From: Clostridia bacterium
Lineage (GTDB): Bacteria; Bacillota; Clostridia; Oscillospirales; Butyricicoccaceae
Direction: 5' to 3'
NCBI GenBank assembly: GCA_021205365.1
Contig: JAJPXP010000010.1
Location: 1 to 60,825 of the forward strand
DNA length: 60,825 nucleotides
In this document: positions 17,728 to 27,165 of the stretch, in pieces
Numbering within the stretch: the stretch's first letter is position 1
Layout of the letters: every line of letters starts with the position of its first letter
The notes under the pieces: model-generated
The model's database searches: none
Seen by the model: only the letters and a program-made list of their open reading frames with translations
What the model was told of the DNA's origin: nothing
Translations under genes and position numbers: made by a program

Positions 17728-17800
17728 AAAACAAATAGATGGACTATGAGGCTGCATCAAACCGCAGCTTTTCGTGAAATAAAAAGGAGCGACATGGCTT

Positions 17801-18796
17801 ATGAAGAAAATTCTGATGCTGACGACCGGTGGCACAATTGCAGGCGAGCATACGGAAACGGGACTGGTACCGGTTTATTCCGGTGAACAGCTGGTTTCCA
17901 TGGTTCCGGAAATGAGAGAATTGTGTACGCTGGAATGTAAGGACATTATGCAGCTGGATGGCACCAATGTCCAGCCAGAAGACTGGATTACCATGGCAGA
18001 GGCTGTTTATGATGCACAGGATGACTATGATGGCGTCATCATTACGCATGGCACGGATACGATGGCATATTCTGCATGTGCCGTCAGCCTCATGGTGCAG
18101 AACTTGAGCAAGCCGGTTATCTTCACCGGTTCTCAGATTGCGCTGATTGATGAAAACTCCGATGGCAAGCGCAACCTGCTGGATGCCGTACATGCGGCAA
18201 TGTCCGGGATTCCGGGTGTATATGTTGTTTTCTGCGGCAGACTGATTCAGGGTATCCGTTCCCAGAAGATGTATACCCGTGAGCTGGATGCATTCCACAG
18301 CATCAATGCGGAGGATGCAGGCTATATTAAGGATGGAAAGGTAATCCTGAATGAAGAAATCCCAATGCCGAGAGAGGCATTGATTTTGGACACCAGGCTG
18401 GAACCCAAGGTTGTACAGCTGAAGCTGCTGCCGGGCATTGAGCCAAAGCAGCTGGAGTCCATGCTGGGCATGGGCTATTATGGCATCATTCTGGAAGCGT
18501 TTGGCTGCGGCGGTATTCCGAACCAGCAGCGCAACCTGCTGCCGTGCCTGAAGCGTGCGAAGCAGTTCGGTGTTGCTGTGCTGGTTGCTACCCAGTGCAA
18601 GTATGGCTATGTTGACCTGACAGTATATGATGTCAATGTACAGGCAGCCAAGGAAGGCGCTATGTCGGTCTATGATATGTCCATCGAAGCCGCTGCTGTC
18701 AAGCTGATGTGGGTTCTGGGACATACCAAGAATCTGGACGAAGTGCGCAAGATGATGGAAACCTGCTATGTCGGCGAGTTTACCGAGAAGAAATAA
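17801..18796 (+). CDS. ansA: L-asparaginase (type I, cytoplasmic)
   Basis: Hydrolyses L-asparagine to aspartate and ammonia. Both asparaginase signatures are intact: LTTGGTIAG at residues 7-15 with the nucleophilic threonine, and THGTDTMAYSA at about residues 84-94 with the second catalytic Thr-Asp pair. 331 residues and no signal peptide indicate the cytoplasmic type I enzyme. The ATG at 17801 follows AAAGGAG. It sits alone between its promoter and a strong bidirectional terminator. Whether the upstream LysR regulator controls it is unknown. Confidence 0.94.
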   Translation: MKKILMLTTGGTIAGEHTETGLVPVYSGEQLVSMVPEMRELCTLECKDIMQLDGTNVQPEDWITMAEAVYDAQDDYDGVIITHGTDTMAYSACAVSLMVQNLSKPVIFTGSQIALIDENSDGKRNLLDAVHAAMSGIPGVYVVFCGRLIQGIRSQKMYTRELDAFHSINAEDAGYIKDGKVILNEEIPMPREALILDTRLEPKVVQLKLLPGIEPKQLESMLGMGYYGIILEAFGCGGIPNQQRNLLPCLKRAKQFGVAVLVATQCKYGYVDLTVYDVNVQAAKEGAMSVYDMSIEAAAVKLMWVLGHTKNLDEVRKMMETCYVGEFTEKK

Positions 18797-18810
18797 TCGT
18801 TTTTGAAGAA

Positions 18811-18843
18811 AAGGGCACGCAGATTTTTTCTGCGTGCCCTTTG
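18811..18843. terminator. Bidirectional terminator between ansA and ribH
   Basis: A 13-bp stem (AAGGGCACGCAGA / TCTGCGTGCCCTT) with a T5 loop lies between two convergent genes. On the minus strand it is followed by TTTTCTT, which suits the end of the rib operon; the T-run on the plus strand is short. Confidence 0.75.
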
Positions 18844-18863
18844 TGCGATATAGTTTGTCCAAA

Positions 18864-19325
18864 TTACAGGTTGCGGATGAGGTTTGCCATCTCAATGCCG
18901 GAGCATGCAACGTCATAGCCCTTGTTGCCTGCCTTGGTGCCAGCGCGCTCAATTGCCTGTTCGATGGAATCGGTCGTAACAACGCCGAACAGAACCGGAA
19001 TGCCGGCATCCAGGGAAACCTGAGCGACGCCCTTTGCGCACTCGTTGCAAACTAGATCATAATGAGAAGTAGAGCCGCGGATGACAGCGCCGAGGCACAG
19101 CACCATATCGTACTTACCCGACTTTGCCATCTTCTGTGCAATCAGCGGGATTTCAAATGCACCCGGAACCCATGCAATTTCGATATCGTCGGAATCCACA
19201 CCGTGGCGTACCAGAGCATCCTGTGCGCCGGAAACCAGCTTGCCTACGATAAATTCATTGAAACGGGCAGCAACAATACCAACCTTCAGGCCAGTGCCTA
19301 CTACATTTCCTTCTAACAGTTTCAT
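18864..19325 (-). CDS. ribH: 6,7-dimethyl-8-ribityllumazine synthase
   Basis: Condenses 5-amino-6-ribitylaminouracil with 3,4-dihydroxy-2-butanone 4-phosphate to the lumazine precursor of riboflavin. The 153-residue protein shows [12 protein letters not shown] at the N terminus, [10 protein letters not shown] near residue 52, and the catalytic region [13 protein letters not shown] near 78-90 with its histidine. ATG follows AGGAGGAAAA. It is the last gene of ribD-ribE-ribBA-ribH. Confidence 0.97.
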   Translation of the reverse strand: MKLLEGNVVGTGLKVGIVAARFNEFIVGKLVSGAQDALVRHGVDSDDIEIAWVPGAFEIPLIAQKMAKSGKYDMVLCLGAVIRGSTSHYDLVCNECAKGVAQVSLDAGIPVLFGVVTTDSIEQAIERAGTKAGNKGYDVACSGIEMANLIRNL

Positions 19326-19365
19326 AATGGATTTTCCTCCTGTATTTTCACGTAATAAAATAAAC

Positions 19366-20574
19366 TTACTGATACTCCGTCATGTGATCCATGCGTTCCT
19401 GCTTGGTTTTCAGATAGAAAGCATCTACCGGATTGGCAGCAATCTGAATCGGGACACGTTCTACGATTTCCAGGCCATAGCCGGACAAGCCATGGATCTT
19501 CGTCGGGTTATTGGTCATCAGACGAAGCTGGTGGACACCAAGCGCAACTAGGATCTGCGCACCCATGCCATATTCACGCAGGTCAGGGGCAAAGCCCAGC
19601 TTGATGTTGGCATCGACAGTATCATAGCCCTGTTCCTGCAGCTCATAAGCACGCAGCTTGTTAATCAGGCCGATACCGCGGCCTTCCTGGCGCAGGTACA
19701 GCAGCATGCCTCTGCCCTCCTTGGCAATGGCAGTCAGGGCAGCAGCCAGCTGTTCGCCGCAGTCGCAGCGTGCAGAACCGAAGGTATCGCCGGTCAGGCA
19801 CTCGGAGTGGACACGGCAGAGAACGGGTTCGCCGTCTGAAATATCACCCATGGTCAGGGCAACATGATGCTCGCCGGACAGCTTGTTTACAAAGCCATGA
19901 ATCTTGAAATGGCCGTATTTGGTGGGCATATCTGCGCAGGCAACCTCTTCTACCAGAGATTCTTCCTTATCACGCATGCGGTAAGCAATCAGGTCTGCAA
20001 TGGAAATCATAATAAGATTGTGTTCCTTTGCAAATTCGATCAGCTCTGTGGTACGCATCATGGTACCATCCTCACGCATGATTTCACAGCACAGGCCAAC
20101 CGGAGCCAGCCCGGCAAGGCGGCACAGGTCCACAGTCGCTTCTGTATGGCCGGAGCGAATCAGGACGCCTCCCTCGCGTGCACGAAGCGGGAACATATGA
20201 CCTGGACGACGGAAATCCTCCGGCTTTGCTTCCGGGTTTACGGTCATCATGGCTGTCAGGGAACGCTCGACAGCGGAGATACCGGTGGTCGTCTTAATAT
20301 GGTCAATTGAAACAGTAAATGCAGTTTCATGGTTGTCGCTATTCTTTTCTACCATTGCCGGCAGGCCCAGCTTGTCGCAGTAATCCCCGCTCATCGGCAT
20401 GCAGATCAGACCCTTTGCATGGGTAGCCATGAAGTTTACATTTTCAGTGGTTGCGAATTGTGCGGCACAAATGATATCGCCTTCATTTTCGCGGTCCGGG
20501 TCGTCGATGACAAGGATATTCTTGCCTGCCCGGAGCGCGTCCAGTGCCTCCTCGATGGTTGCAAAATCAGCCAT
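19366..20574 (-). CDS. ribBA: Bifunctional DHBP synthase / GTP cyclohydrolase II
   Basis: Supplies both precursors of riboflavin. The N-terminal RibB half (residues 1-200) has [15 protein letters not shown] and the substrate loop ending HTEATVDL. The C-terminal RibA half has [22 protein letters not shown] with the zinc cysteines, and RQEGRGIGL. 402 residues from the ATG at 20574, which is preceded by AAAGGAGGAGCC; the frame opens a little earlier, at 20601, without a better site. A gap of about 195 bases separates it from ribE, with no gene seen in it. Confidence 0.97.
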   Translation of the reverse strand: MADFATIEEALDALRAGKNILVIDDPDRENEGDIICAAQFATTENVNFMATHAKGLICMPMSGDYCDKLGLPAMVEKNSDNHETAFTVSIDHIKTTTGISAVERSLTAMMTVNPEAKPEDFRRPGHMFPLRAREGGVLIRSGHTEATVDLCRLAGLAPVGLCCEIMREDGTMMRTTELIEFAKEHNLIMISIADLIAYRMRDKEESLVEEVACADMPTKYGHFKIHGFVNKLSGEHHVALTMGDISDGEPVLCRVHSECLTGDTFGSARCDCGEQLAAALTAIAKEGRGMLLYLRQEGRGIGLINKLRAYELQEQGYDTVDANIKLGFAPDLREYGMGAQILVALGVHQLRLMTNNPTKIHGLSGYGLEIVERVPIQIAANPVDAFYLKTKQERMDHMTEYQ

Positions 20575-20769
20575 AATGGCTCCTCCTTTATCAGAATCCA
20601 TCCGGATTCTGTATTATTTTTGTTAAGCTGTTTTCTGTGCGGCAGGGGATTCTATACGTTTGCGGTATTCAATCAAGTCCGCAGGCCGAAATCATGCAAA
20701 GCCCGTGCCGTGTGGTAATTCTTTCTGTTTCGTTATGTTTATGAATGATGCCGTCGGAAGAAAGGGATA

Positions 20770-21432
20770 TTACAGGAAACCATTCTGCGTTAAGAGTTCA
20801 ATGGATACCCCTCCGCTCGACGGTACATTTTCGGTTTCTTCCGGTGCAGGTTTCATAAGCTTTTCAATATATTTTCCGACAATGTCACATTCCAGATTGA
20901 CAACATAGCCGGGTCTTCGTGTGAGCAGGGTCGTTTCCTGCCCGGTGTGCGGGATAATGGATACCTTGAAGCAGGTATCATCCACATAAGCGACCGTTAA
21001 GCTGATACCATCAATGGTGATGGAACCTTTTTCAACGATATAACGCAGGATATCCGGCGCAGCGGAAATGGTCAACCAGACCGCATTCCCTTCCGCAGAT
21101 AAATCGGTAATTGTACCGGTTCCATCCACATGTCCGGCAACAATATGTCCGCCAAAACGGCCGTCTGCTGCCATCGCACGTTCCAGATTGACGCGGGATT
21201 TCGGACGCAGTGCGCCGAGATTGGTACGCCGCAGGGTTTCCGGCATGACGTCGCCTTCAAAACCATCGCCAGTCAGACGGACAACGGTAAGGCAGACACC
21301 ATTGACTGCAATGGAGTCCCCAAGCTTTGTACCGCCCAGTACCGTTTGGGCGTGGACACCTAATACTGCACTGGTTGCTGTCTGGCGCAGTCCGGTGATT
21401 TCACCGACTTCTTCGACAATTCCGGTAAACAT
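20770..21432 (-). CDS. ribE: Riboflavin synthase alpha subunit
   Basis: Dismutates two lumazines to riboflavin. Two homologous lumazine-binding barrels are visible: MFTGIVEEVG at the start and the second repeat from about residue 98, with GGHIVAGHVDGTG between. The motif SIAVNGVCLTV near residue 42 is repeated as SITIDGISLTV near 138, as expected of the internally duplicated family. 220 residues from ATG 21432, which follows AAAGGAC. ribD ends 4 bases upstream. Confidence 0.96.
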   Translation of the reverse strand: MFTGIVEEVGEITGLRQTATSAVLGVHAQTVLGGTKLGDSIAVNGVCLTVVRLTGDGFEGDVMPETLRRTNLGALRPKSRVNLERAMAADGRFGGHIVAGHVDGTGTITDLSAEGNAVWLTISAAPDILRYIVEKGSITIDGISLTVAYVDDTCFKVSIIPHTGQETTLLTRRPGYVVNLECDIVGKYIEKLMKPAPEETENVPSSGGVSIELLTQNGFL

Positions 21433-21436
21433 GGTT

Positions 21437-22546
21437 TCAGTCCTTTCGGATACGGCCTTCAATCAGGAGATCATCTCCCAGCCGTGTGAGTGTAAGATTT
21501 TCAAATGTGAGTGCATCTGCCATTTTCGCAATGCCGGAGCCGCCAATCGGGCCGGGGGCTTGCGCACCGCCGATCAGCTTTGGTGCGATATATGCCTGCA
21601 CTTTATGAACAAGCCCAAGGCGAAGCGCTTCCCCGTTTAAGGTTCCGCCGCCTTCCAGCAGGACGCTGTCGACCTGTTCCCTGCCGATATATGCCATCAT
21701 AGCCTCCAGATCCACATGGGTGCTGGATTCGTCCGGCATAGGGATAACATGGACGCCTGCATCCTCAAGCGCAGTTTTGCGGCTGATATCCGCATTGGCG
21801 CAGAAAATCCAGGTTGGAATTTGCTTTGCAGTGCGGACAATCTGGCTGTCCAGCGGTGTGCGCAGATTGCTGTCACAAATCAGGCGGATTGGATCGACGC
21901 CGGATTCAATCCGGCAGTTGAGCATTGGGTCATCTGCCAGTACCGTGCCGATGCCAACCATGATCGCGCTCAGCTGCTTGCGGGTCTGCTGTACATGCTG
22001 GCGTGCAGTCTCGCTGGTGACCCATTTGGCATCACCAGTATAGGCAGCAATGCGGCCATCCAATGTCATGGCATATTTCATGACGACATAAGGCATTTTG
22101 GTTGTAATATAGTGGAAAAATACTTCATTGAGTGCATGGCATTCTTCTTCCAGCACGCCGGAAACGCATTCGATGCCCGCATCCTGCAGGATTTTCAGGC
22201 CCTTGCCCGCAACCAGCGGATTCGGATCGAGACAAGCCACGACAACGCGGCTGATTTTATGCTCTAAGATCGCATCGGTACAGGGTGGTGTGCGTCCCCA
22301 ATGACAGCATGGCTCCAGTGTCACATAAATGGTTGCGCCGGTGCAGTCCTCGGTACAGTGTTTGAATGCGTTGCGTTCTGCATGCAGCCCGCCAATGCGT
22401 TCGTGCCAGCCTTCGCCGATAATGCGGTCATTTTTGACGATGACAGCGCCTACCATCGGATTGGGGGAAACATGTCCGGCGCCGCGCTTGGCCAGCTCCA
22501 GCGCATGACGCATGTAATTCAGATCAGTTGTTGTGATATCTGCCAT
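21437..22546 (-). CDS. ribD: Bifunctional riboflavin deaminase/reductase
   Basis: Deaminates then reduces the pyrimidine intermediate of riboflavin synthesis. The N-terminal deaminase has the zinc motif HAERNAF and the PCCHWGRTPPC segment (about residues 48-85); the C-terminal reductase starts near residue 145 and includes VMKYAMTLDGRIA and LLEGGGTLNGEAL. 369 residues is normal. First gene of the operon. Its GGAG ribosome site lies directly beyond the riboswitch terminator T-run, so the terminator decision controls the whole operon. Confidence 0.96.
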   Translation of the reverse strand: MADITTTDLNYMRHALELAKRGAGHVSPNPMVGAVIVKNDRIIGEGWHERIGGLHAERNAFKHCTEDCTGATIYVTLEPCCHWGRTPPCTDAILEHKISRVVVACLDPNPLVAGKGLKILQDAGIECVSGVLEEECHALNEVFFHYITTKMPYVVMKYAMTLDGRIAAYTGDAKWVTSETARQHVQQTRKQLSAIMVGIGTVLADDPMLNCRIESGVDPIRLICDSNLRTPLDSQIVRTAKQIPTWIFCANADISRKTALEDAGVHVIPMPDESSTHVDLEAMMAYIGREQVDSVLLEGGGTLNGEALRLGLVHKVQAYIAPKLIGGAQAPGPIGGSGIAKMADALTFENLTLTRLGDDLLIEGRIRKD

Positions 22547-22560
22547 ATAGTATCAGCTCC

Positions 22561-22806
22561 AAAAAAGAAAAAAACCCTGTTTTCCAGAAAAAACAGGGCG
22601 CACGAAAAAGAAAAGCCTGTTTGCGATGTACGCGAAACAGGGCACAGAAAAGGGGAGACATTGTAACATGTCTCATCGCAATTGCGTCTTCTTCCATCCA
22701 GACTCTCACTGTCGGCTTCGGAATTGAACCGAATCAGCCATTGAAGCGTATTCAATGGGTCGCGGGCTATACCGCCGGTAGGGACTTTCACCCTGCCCTG
22801 AAGAAC
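22561..22806 (-). ncRNA. FMN riboswitch (RFN element) with intrinsic terminator
   Basis: On the minus strand the aptamer runs from about 22806 to 22687, with the conserved RFN segments: AGGGCAGGGTGAAAGTCCC, then GGCGGTATAGCCCGCGA, then GATTCGGTTCAATTCCGAAG and CCGACAGTGAGAGTCTGGAT. Downstream is a terminator hairpin (22575-22598, CCCTGTTTT / AAAACAGGG) followed by a long T-run (22561-22574). An upstream hairpin (22616-22641, CCTGTTT / AAACAGG) shares the same sequences and could swap strands with the terminator. FMN binding should turn the operon off. Confidence 0.95.
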
Positions 22807-22829
22807 AATGTTATTTTCTTGACAATGGT

Positions 22830-22858
22830 AGTATACTACATGTGCAGGCGAATTGCAA
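22830..22858 (-). promoter_or_regulatory. Promoter of the riboflavin operon
   Basis: On the minus strand TTGCAA (22853-22858), 17-base spacer and TATACT (complement of 22830-22835) lie just upstream of the FMN aptamer. Confidence 0.7.
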
Positions 22859-23016
22859 CACTTTTTGTGGAATGTTACAAAAAAATCTGCACAATTTCTG
22901 CAAGAATTTGGAATTCAGGAGATCAAGACAAAGCTGTTCGAACAAATATAGCTGCGTATGATATTGGTAAATGGCTCGATGGGCGGCTTGATAAAAAGTG
23001 ACAATCAGACTACATG

Positions 23017-23040
23017 CCCCCGGAGTGCCAGCTCCGGGGG
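23017..23040. other. Strong hairpin downstream of the P-type ATPase gene
   Basis: A perfect 9-bp GC-rich stem (CCCCCGGAG / CTCCGGGGG) with a 6-base loop sits 33 bases past the ATPase stop. It has no T-run on either strand, so it may be an mRNA 3-prime stabiliser or a terminator of the non-canonical kind. Confidence 0.5.
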
Positions 23041-23073
23041 GATTACCTAGTCATGATACAGGTGCCGGAGAAT

Positions 23074-25665
23074 CTAAAAGTTCCGTTCCTTTCCACGCAT
23101 GCGCAGCCATAGCTTCCGTCCGAAATCCACAGGGATTACCGTTGACGCCAGTACGGCAGCAGCGCCAAGCTCAAAGAATGGCAATGGCGTTGTGCGGAAT
23201 AAAGCGCCGCCGAAATAGATAAGCGCCAGCTGGACAACAGAAACTGCGATCATAATGAGCACAAACAATGGGTTTTTCCAGATATGTGCCAACAGATTCA
23301 GCCGGTGGGTACGGGCATTGAACGCATTGAAAATACCACAGAAGATGAACAGGGCAAAAAATGCTGTGAGAAACCGCAATGGCTCTGCGGCATAACAGAA
23401 AAAACGCCGGACAGGTGCAGCCCATAGGAACAGAATACATAATATAATTGTATAGACGCCGGTAAAGACAATCTGCCCCTTCATATAGCTGTTTAAAACA
23501 GGCTCTTCTCGGTGTTTGGGTTCCTCCTGCATATATTCCTTCAAAGGCGGTTCGCCGGAAAACGCAAGTCCGGCGAGGGTATCCATAATGAGATTGATCC
23601 ACAGCATCTGCATCACGGTGACAGGCGTATCTATGCCGATCAAGGGGCCTGCGATGGATACACCAACTGCACAGACATTCATGGTCAGCTGGAAGACGAG
23701 GAATTTCCGAATGCTCTTGAAAATCGTACGTCCATACAGCACGGCGCGGGCGATGGAAGCCAAGTTATCATCTGTGATGACAATGTCACCGGCTTCCTTC
23801 GCAACAGCAGTACCGCTGCCCATGGCAAAGCCTACATCTGCCAGCTTCAATGCCGGTGCATCGTTGACGCCATCTCCGGTCATACCGGCAACCAAGCCAA
23901 GCCGTTGGGCAGCCTGTACCAGACGCACCTTGTCGGATGGCATCGCGCGGGCAACAACGGCAAGATTAGGAAGCCGCTGTTCCAGTTCCCGGTCAGACCA
24001 TGCTGCCAGCTGGCTGCTTTCCACAACGATATCCTGCCTGTCTGATAATACTCCACAGCGCCTGGCAACCGCCCTGGCTGTATCAGGATGATCTCCTGTC
24101 AGCATAATGGTGGAAATTCCCGCAGTTTTCAGCTGGTGCACTGCCTGCGGTGTTTCCCTGCGGACAGGGTCACGCAGAACCAGCAGCGCCGTCAGGGTCA
24201 AGCCAAACGGAAGCTGTTCCGCTGTTACGGCATGATCTGTAATTGCCATGGCAATCACACGTCCGCCGTCCATTGCCTGTTCCTGCAGGATTTTCCGGGG
24301 AATTTCTCTGGAAAGCGGATGAACCATGCCATCCGAAGACAGGAACTGGGTGCAGTGTGGAAGCAAAATTTCCGGCGCTCCCCGAACCAGGGTCAATGCA
24401 CGGGATGGAAGGCGCACGGCTGCAAATTTCCGGCGGGAATCAAAGGGAACCTTGTCTCCGATGGAAATAGATGCCTCTCCCGCTGCCATGGGAAGAATGG
24501 CATACAAAAGAGCGCGGTCTGTCGCATTGCCGCCGGTTACGCTCCCGGCAGAAATTGTGCCGCCGGAGTTGTAACGGCAGTCTGCATAAAGCTGTTGAAA
24601 CAATGCGGGGGCATGGTGCTGTACGGAAGACATGTTGTCGAACCGGGTGCCGTCACCGGTGAAAATCAATTCTGCTGTCATGCGTCCGCAGGTTAATGTC
24701 CCAGTCTTGTCGGTAAATAGGATATTCATGCTTCCGGCTGTTTCAATGCCGGTCAGACGGCGGACGAGGACATGATCGCGCATCATGCGGACCATGTTCG
24801 AGGATAATACGACTGTAATCATCATAGGCAGCCCTTCCGGAACCGCCACAACTAAAACCGTTACGGCAAGTGTAACAGCATGGAGAATATGCTGGAAAAT
24901 AGCAGCAAAACCCTGGGATAAGCCGTTTTGCACAAAAAGGCAGAGGAACAAATCGGAGGCTGCAACCAGAAGCGCTGCTGCAATGCCGAATTTGCTGATT
25001 GTCCCCGCAAGTGCGTCGAGCCGCACATGTAAGGGGCTTTCGCGCGGCTCCTCCTGCATTTGCTTTGCCATGCTGCCGTACATGGTTTTGCTGCCGACCG
25101 CAGTTACTTCCATCAGGCCCTCGCCGGAAACAATCACGCTGCCGCGGAGCAGGGAAGATTGTTCGGATTCCGGTGTTTTATGGATTTCACGGCTTTCCCC
25201 CGTGAGAGCAGACTGGTCTGCATCCAGTTTCCCTTCCCGGAGGAAACCGTCTGCCGGGACGGATTCTCCGGCCTGCAGCAAAACAAGATCGCCGCAGACA
25301 ATTTCATCTGCGGGGATGCTGAACACCGTGCCGCCATCCCTTCGGACGCGGCAGGTGACAGCCGCCGCCTCTGCCTGCATCCGCTGGAAAGCGGCATCAC
25401 TGCCATATTCCGATAAGGCAGAGACAAAGGTTGCCAGAAAGACAGCGACGGCAATACCCGCTGTTTCAAACCATGGCGCACCCCGCAGCATGAAAACGAT
25501 ATTGATACAAAGTGCAATGAGTAAAATACGGATGATCGGGTCAGAAAAGCCTTCTAGAAACCGGGAAAGCAGACTGCTGCCCGATTGCTTTTCCAGACAA
25601 TTGGAGCCATGCTGCTGCCGTGACAGATGAACCTCTCCGGCACTGAGCCCGCCATTTCCGGTCAT
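23074..25665 (-). CDS. Cation-translocating P-type ATPase, calcium-ATPase (P2) type
   Basis: An 863-residue ion pump of the inner membrane. Order: N-terminal cytoplasmic segment, TM1-2 (about 45-85), actuator domain with TGES (about 155-158), TM3-4 with the ion-site motif PEGLP (about 276-280), phosphorylation motif DKTGTLT (D319), nucleotide-binding domain, hinge TGDGVNDAPALK, then TM5-10. TM6 carries WINLIMDTLAG with the Asn and Asp that coordinate calcium in SERCA/PMCA-type pumps. Transport of Ca2+ is therefore likely but not proven. Start ATG 25665 is chosen over 25671 because GGGAGGG directly abuts the latter. An anti-sigma/ECF sigma pair lies just upstream on the same strand. Confidence 0.92.
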   Translation of the reverse strand: MTGNGGLSAGEVHLSRQQHGSNCLEKQSGSSLLSRFLEGFSDPIIRILLIALCINIVFMLRGAPWFETAGIAVAVFLATFVSALSEYGSDAAFQRMQAEAAAVTCRVRRDGGTVFSIPADEIVCGDLVLLQAGESVPADGFLREGKLDADQSALTGESREIHKTPESEQSSLLRGSVIVSGEGLMEVTAVGSKTMYGSMAKQMQEEPRESPLHVRLDALAGTISKFGIAAALLVAASDLFLCLFVQNGLSQGFAAIFQHILHAVTLAVTVLVVAVPEGLPMMITVVLSSNMVRMMRDHVLVRRLTGIETAGSMNILFTDKTGTLTCGRMTAELIFTGDGTRFDNMSSVQHHAPALFQQLYADCRYNSGGTISAGSVTGGNATDRALLYAILPMAAGEASISIGDKVPFDSRRKFAAVRLPSRALTLVRGAPEILLPHCTQFLSSDGMVHPLSREIPRKILQEQAMDGGRVIAMAITDHAVTAEQLPFGLTLTALLVLRDPVRRETPQAVHQLKTAGISTIMLTGDHPDTARAVARRCGVLSDRQDIVVESSQLAAWSDRELEQRLPNLAVVARAMPSDKVRLVQAAQRLGLVAGMTGDGVNDAPALKLADVGFAMGSGTAVAKEAGDIVITDDNLASIARAVLYGRTIFKSIRKFLVFQLTMNVCAVGVSIAGPLIGIDTPVTVMQMLWINLIMDTLAGLAFSGEPPLKEYMQEEPKHREEPVLNSYMKGQIVFTGVYTIILCILFLWAAPVRRFFCYAAEPLRFLTAFFALFIFCGIFNAFNARTHRLNLLAHIWKNPLFVLIMIAVSVVQLALIYFGGALFRTTPLPFFELGAAAVLASTVIPVDFGRKLWLRMRGKERNF

Positions 25666-25749
25666 AGACATCCCTCCCTGTGCTTACAGCTTATGCAGAC
25701 AGGCAGGGGAGGTATGACAGTTCGGCTTTTATAAAAGGGAAGCCGTTTT

Positions 25750-26385
25750 TTATTTACTGCGCAAAGACTTTTTCAGTTTTCGCATACATGCTCCGGTGTA
25801 GATGATCCAGCATAACGAAAATATTGTAGCGATCGCATACAGATGTATCCATTCCATACAGATTGTCAGTCCATAAAAGGGTGTAGCTGAAAAGAGCGCG
25901 ATGAATCCCGCGATAAATCCGCCGCCTCCCAATAGTAATAAGAACATGAAACTATTGGCAGCAGATATGAAGGTGAGCAAGCTTATAATAAAAGACATCT
26001 TAATGAGCGGGCCGTAGTTTCTGCAAACGATGGAGAATACAATCCAGAAAAAAAGGTATAGCATTGTCGCCATAAGGTTTCCGATTTCCGCAGGGCCGCC
26101 GTCCAATGCTCCCCATGCGTTAATCATGAAGCAGCTTATCATCGCGGCGATTGCAACGATGATTCCCAATACATTTTTACAAATATTGCGGAAAATCGTC
26201 CTGCTTTCAAAATCGGGCGATTTGGGCTTTTCTGGAAGGTTTGTATGCATTTCATCAAATATCTTCCGGCATTTTTCGCAGGTCTGCAAATGTGCATGCA
26301 CCAACTCTTCCGACTGCTTGCTGCACACATGGTCCATATAAAGCGGCAGCAAATCACAAATGATATTACAATCTATATTCTTCAT
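25750..26385 (-). CDS. Membrane-bound zinc-finger anti-sigma factor
   Basis: The N terminus has the anti-sigma zinc motif H32-x3-C36-x2-C39 (segment HAHLQTCEKC) preceded by a helix of the zf-HC2 type. About four hydrophobic helices follow (from residue 70), so the protein holds its sigma factor at the membrane. It is 211 residues. Its start overlaps the sigma gene stop as ATGA, tight coupling that fits a sigma/anti-sigma pair. The signal that would release the sigma factor is unknown. Confidence 0.85.
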   Translation of the reverse strand: MKNIDCNIICDLLPLYMDHVCSKQSEELVHAHLQTCEKCRKIFDEMHTNLPEKPKSPDFESRTIFRNICKNVLGIIVAIAAMISCFMINAWGALDGGPAEIGNLMATMLYLFFWIVFSIVCRNYGPLIKMSFIISLLTFISAANSFMFLLLLGGGGFIAGFIALFSATPFYGLTICMEWIHLYAIATIFSLCWIIYTGACMRKLKKSLRSK

Positions 26386-26873
26386 GGTTCTTCCTCCTCT
26401 AATTTGGCCGTTAACATTATTTTGGCTCGATAGTAAGTAACCCGTGCCCAGCTATCACTTTTTCCAAAGAGCTGGCTGATTTGTGTCAGGGGTATATCGC
26501 CCAGGACGTGAAGCATAAATACCTCTTTATATGGTTCATCCAGACCATGCAGATGACGCAGGATTCGTCCTGCTGTGTCTTGGTCGACCAACTGATCGGT
26601 TATGTCGCAGCCATCTTCGTTTTGTGCAATGGCTTCATTGATTTGTACGGTACGTTTGTTCTTTTTTTGCCATTCATAATATAGGTTTTTGGCGATCTGG
26701 CATAGCCAGACAGACATTTTGCTTTCTCCACGGAATGAGCTGATATTCATAATGGCCCTGAACATGGTTTCCTGCGTGAGTTCTTCAGCAAGTGTTTCAT
26801 CATGGGACAATGATAATAAAAAGAAGTAGATAATTTTGCCATATTGCTGGTATATCGCATCAAAATCACGCAC
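26382..26873 (-). CDS. ECF-type RNA polymerase sigma factor
   Basis: A 163-residue sigma-70 family protein with only regions 2 and 4. Region 2 is at about residues 8-75 (LAEELTQETMFRAI and core-binding helix), region 4 at about 105-160, with the helix-turn-helix around PLTQISQLFGKSDSWARVTYYRAK. Start is GTG at 26873 after GGAGGTGAG. It overlaps its anti-sigma gene. Target promoters are not known; the adjacent P-type ATPase is a candidate. Confidence 0.92.
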   Translation of the reverse strand: MRDFDAIYQQYGKIIYFFLLSLSHDETLAEELTQETMFRAIMNISSFRGESKMSVWLCQIAKNLYYEWQKKNKRTVQINEAIAQNEDGCDITDQLVDQDTAGRILRHLHGLDEPYKEVFMLHVLGDIPLTQISQLFGKSDSWARVTYYRAKIMLTAKLEEEEP

Positions 26874-26970
26874 AATCTCACCTCCTTGAAAATAAGACTC
26901 CGGAAGTCGGAAAACGTTACAAAAAAGATTGGATTTTCGGGTGTTATTTTAGGCGTATCGGAAGATAATA

Positions 26971-27011
26971 GACAAAATAAAAAAGCATCCAACCTCTTGG
27001 TTGGATGCTTT
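26971..27011 (-). terminator. Intrinsic terminator of the tRNA-Leu operon
   Basis: A 13-bp stem (AAGCATCCAACC / GGTTGGATGCTT core) with a TCTT loop; on the minus strand a T-rich run follows. Confidence 0.9.
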
Positions 27012-27013
27012 CC

Positions 27014-27099
27014 TGGTGCAGATGGAGGGACTTGAACCCTCACGCCCTTGCGAGCACTAGCACCTGAAGCTAGCGCGTCTGCCATTCCGCCACATCTGC
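27014..27099 (-). tRNA. tRNA-Leu(CAG), copy 2
   Basis: An 86-base class II tRNA with encoded CCA. The acceptor stem GCAGATG pairs with CATCTGC; the anticodon stem CTAGC/GCTAG encloses a loop with CAG; a long variable arm (TGCTCGCAAGGGCGT region) and TTCAAGTCC T-loop are present. It matches E. coli tRNA-Leu(CAG) in layout. Confidence 0.95.
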
Positions 27100-27165
27100 A
27101 TTTATGCCTCTTAATTTTTACACGGAGGAGACACTCCGAGGTGGGGCACATAGCCTGATCCACAT

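Noticed and set aside
23017-23040. GC-rich hairpin as a standard intrinsic terminator
   Set aside because: No T-run follows on either strand, so it is listed only as a hairpin.
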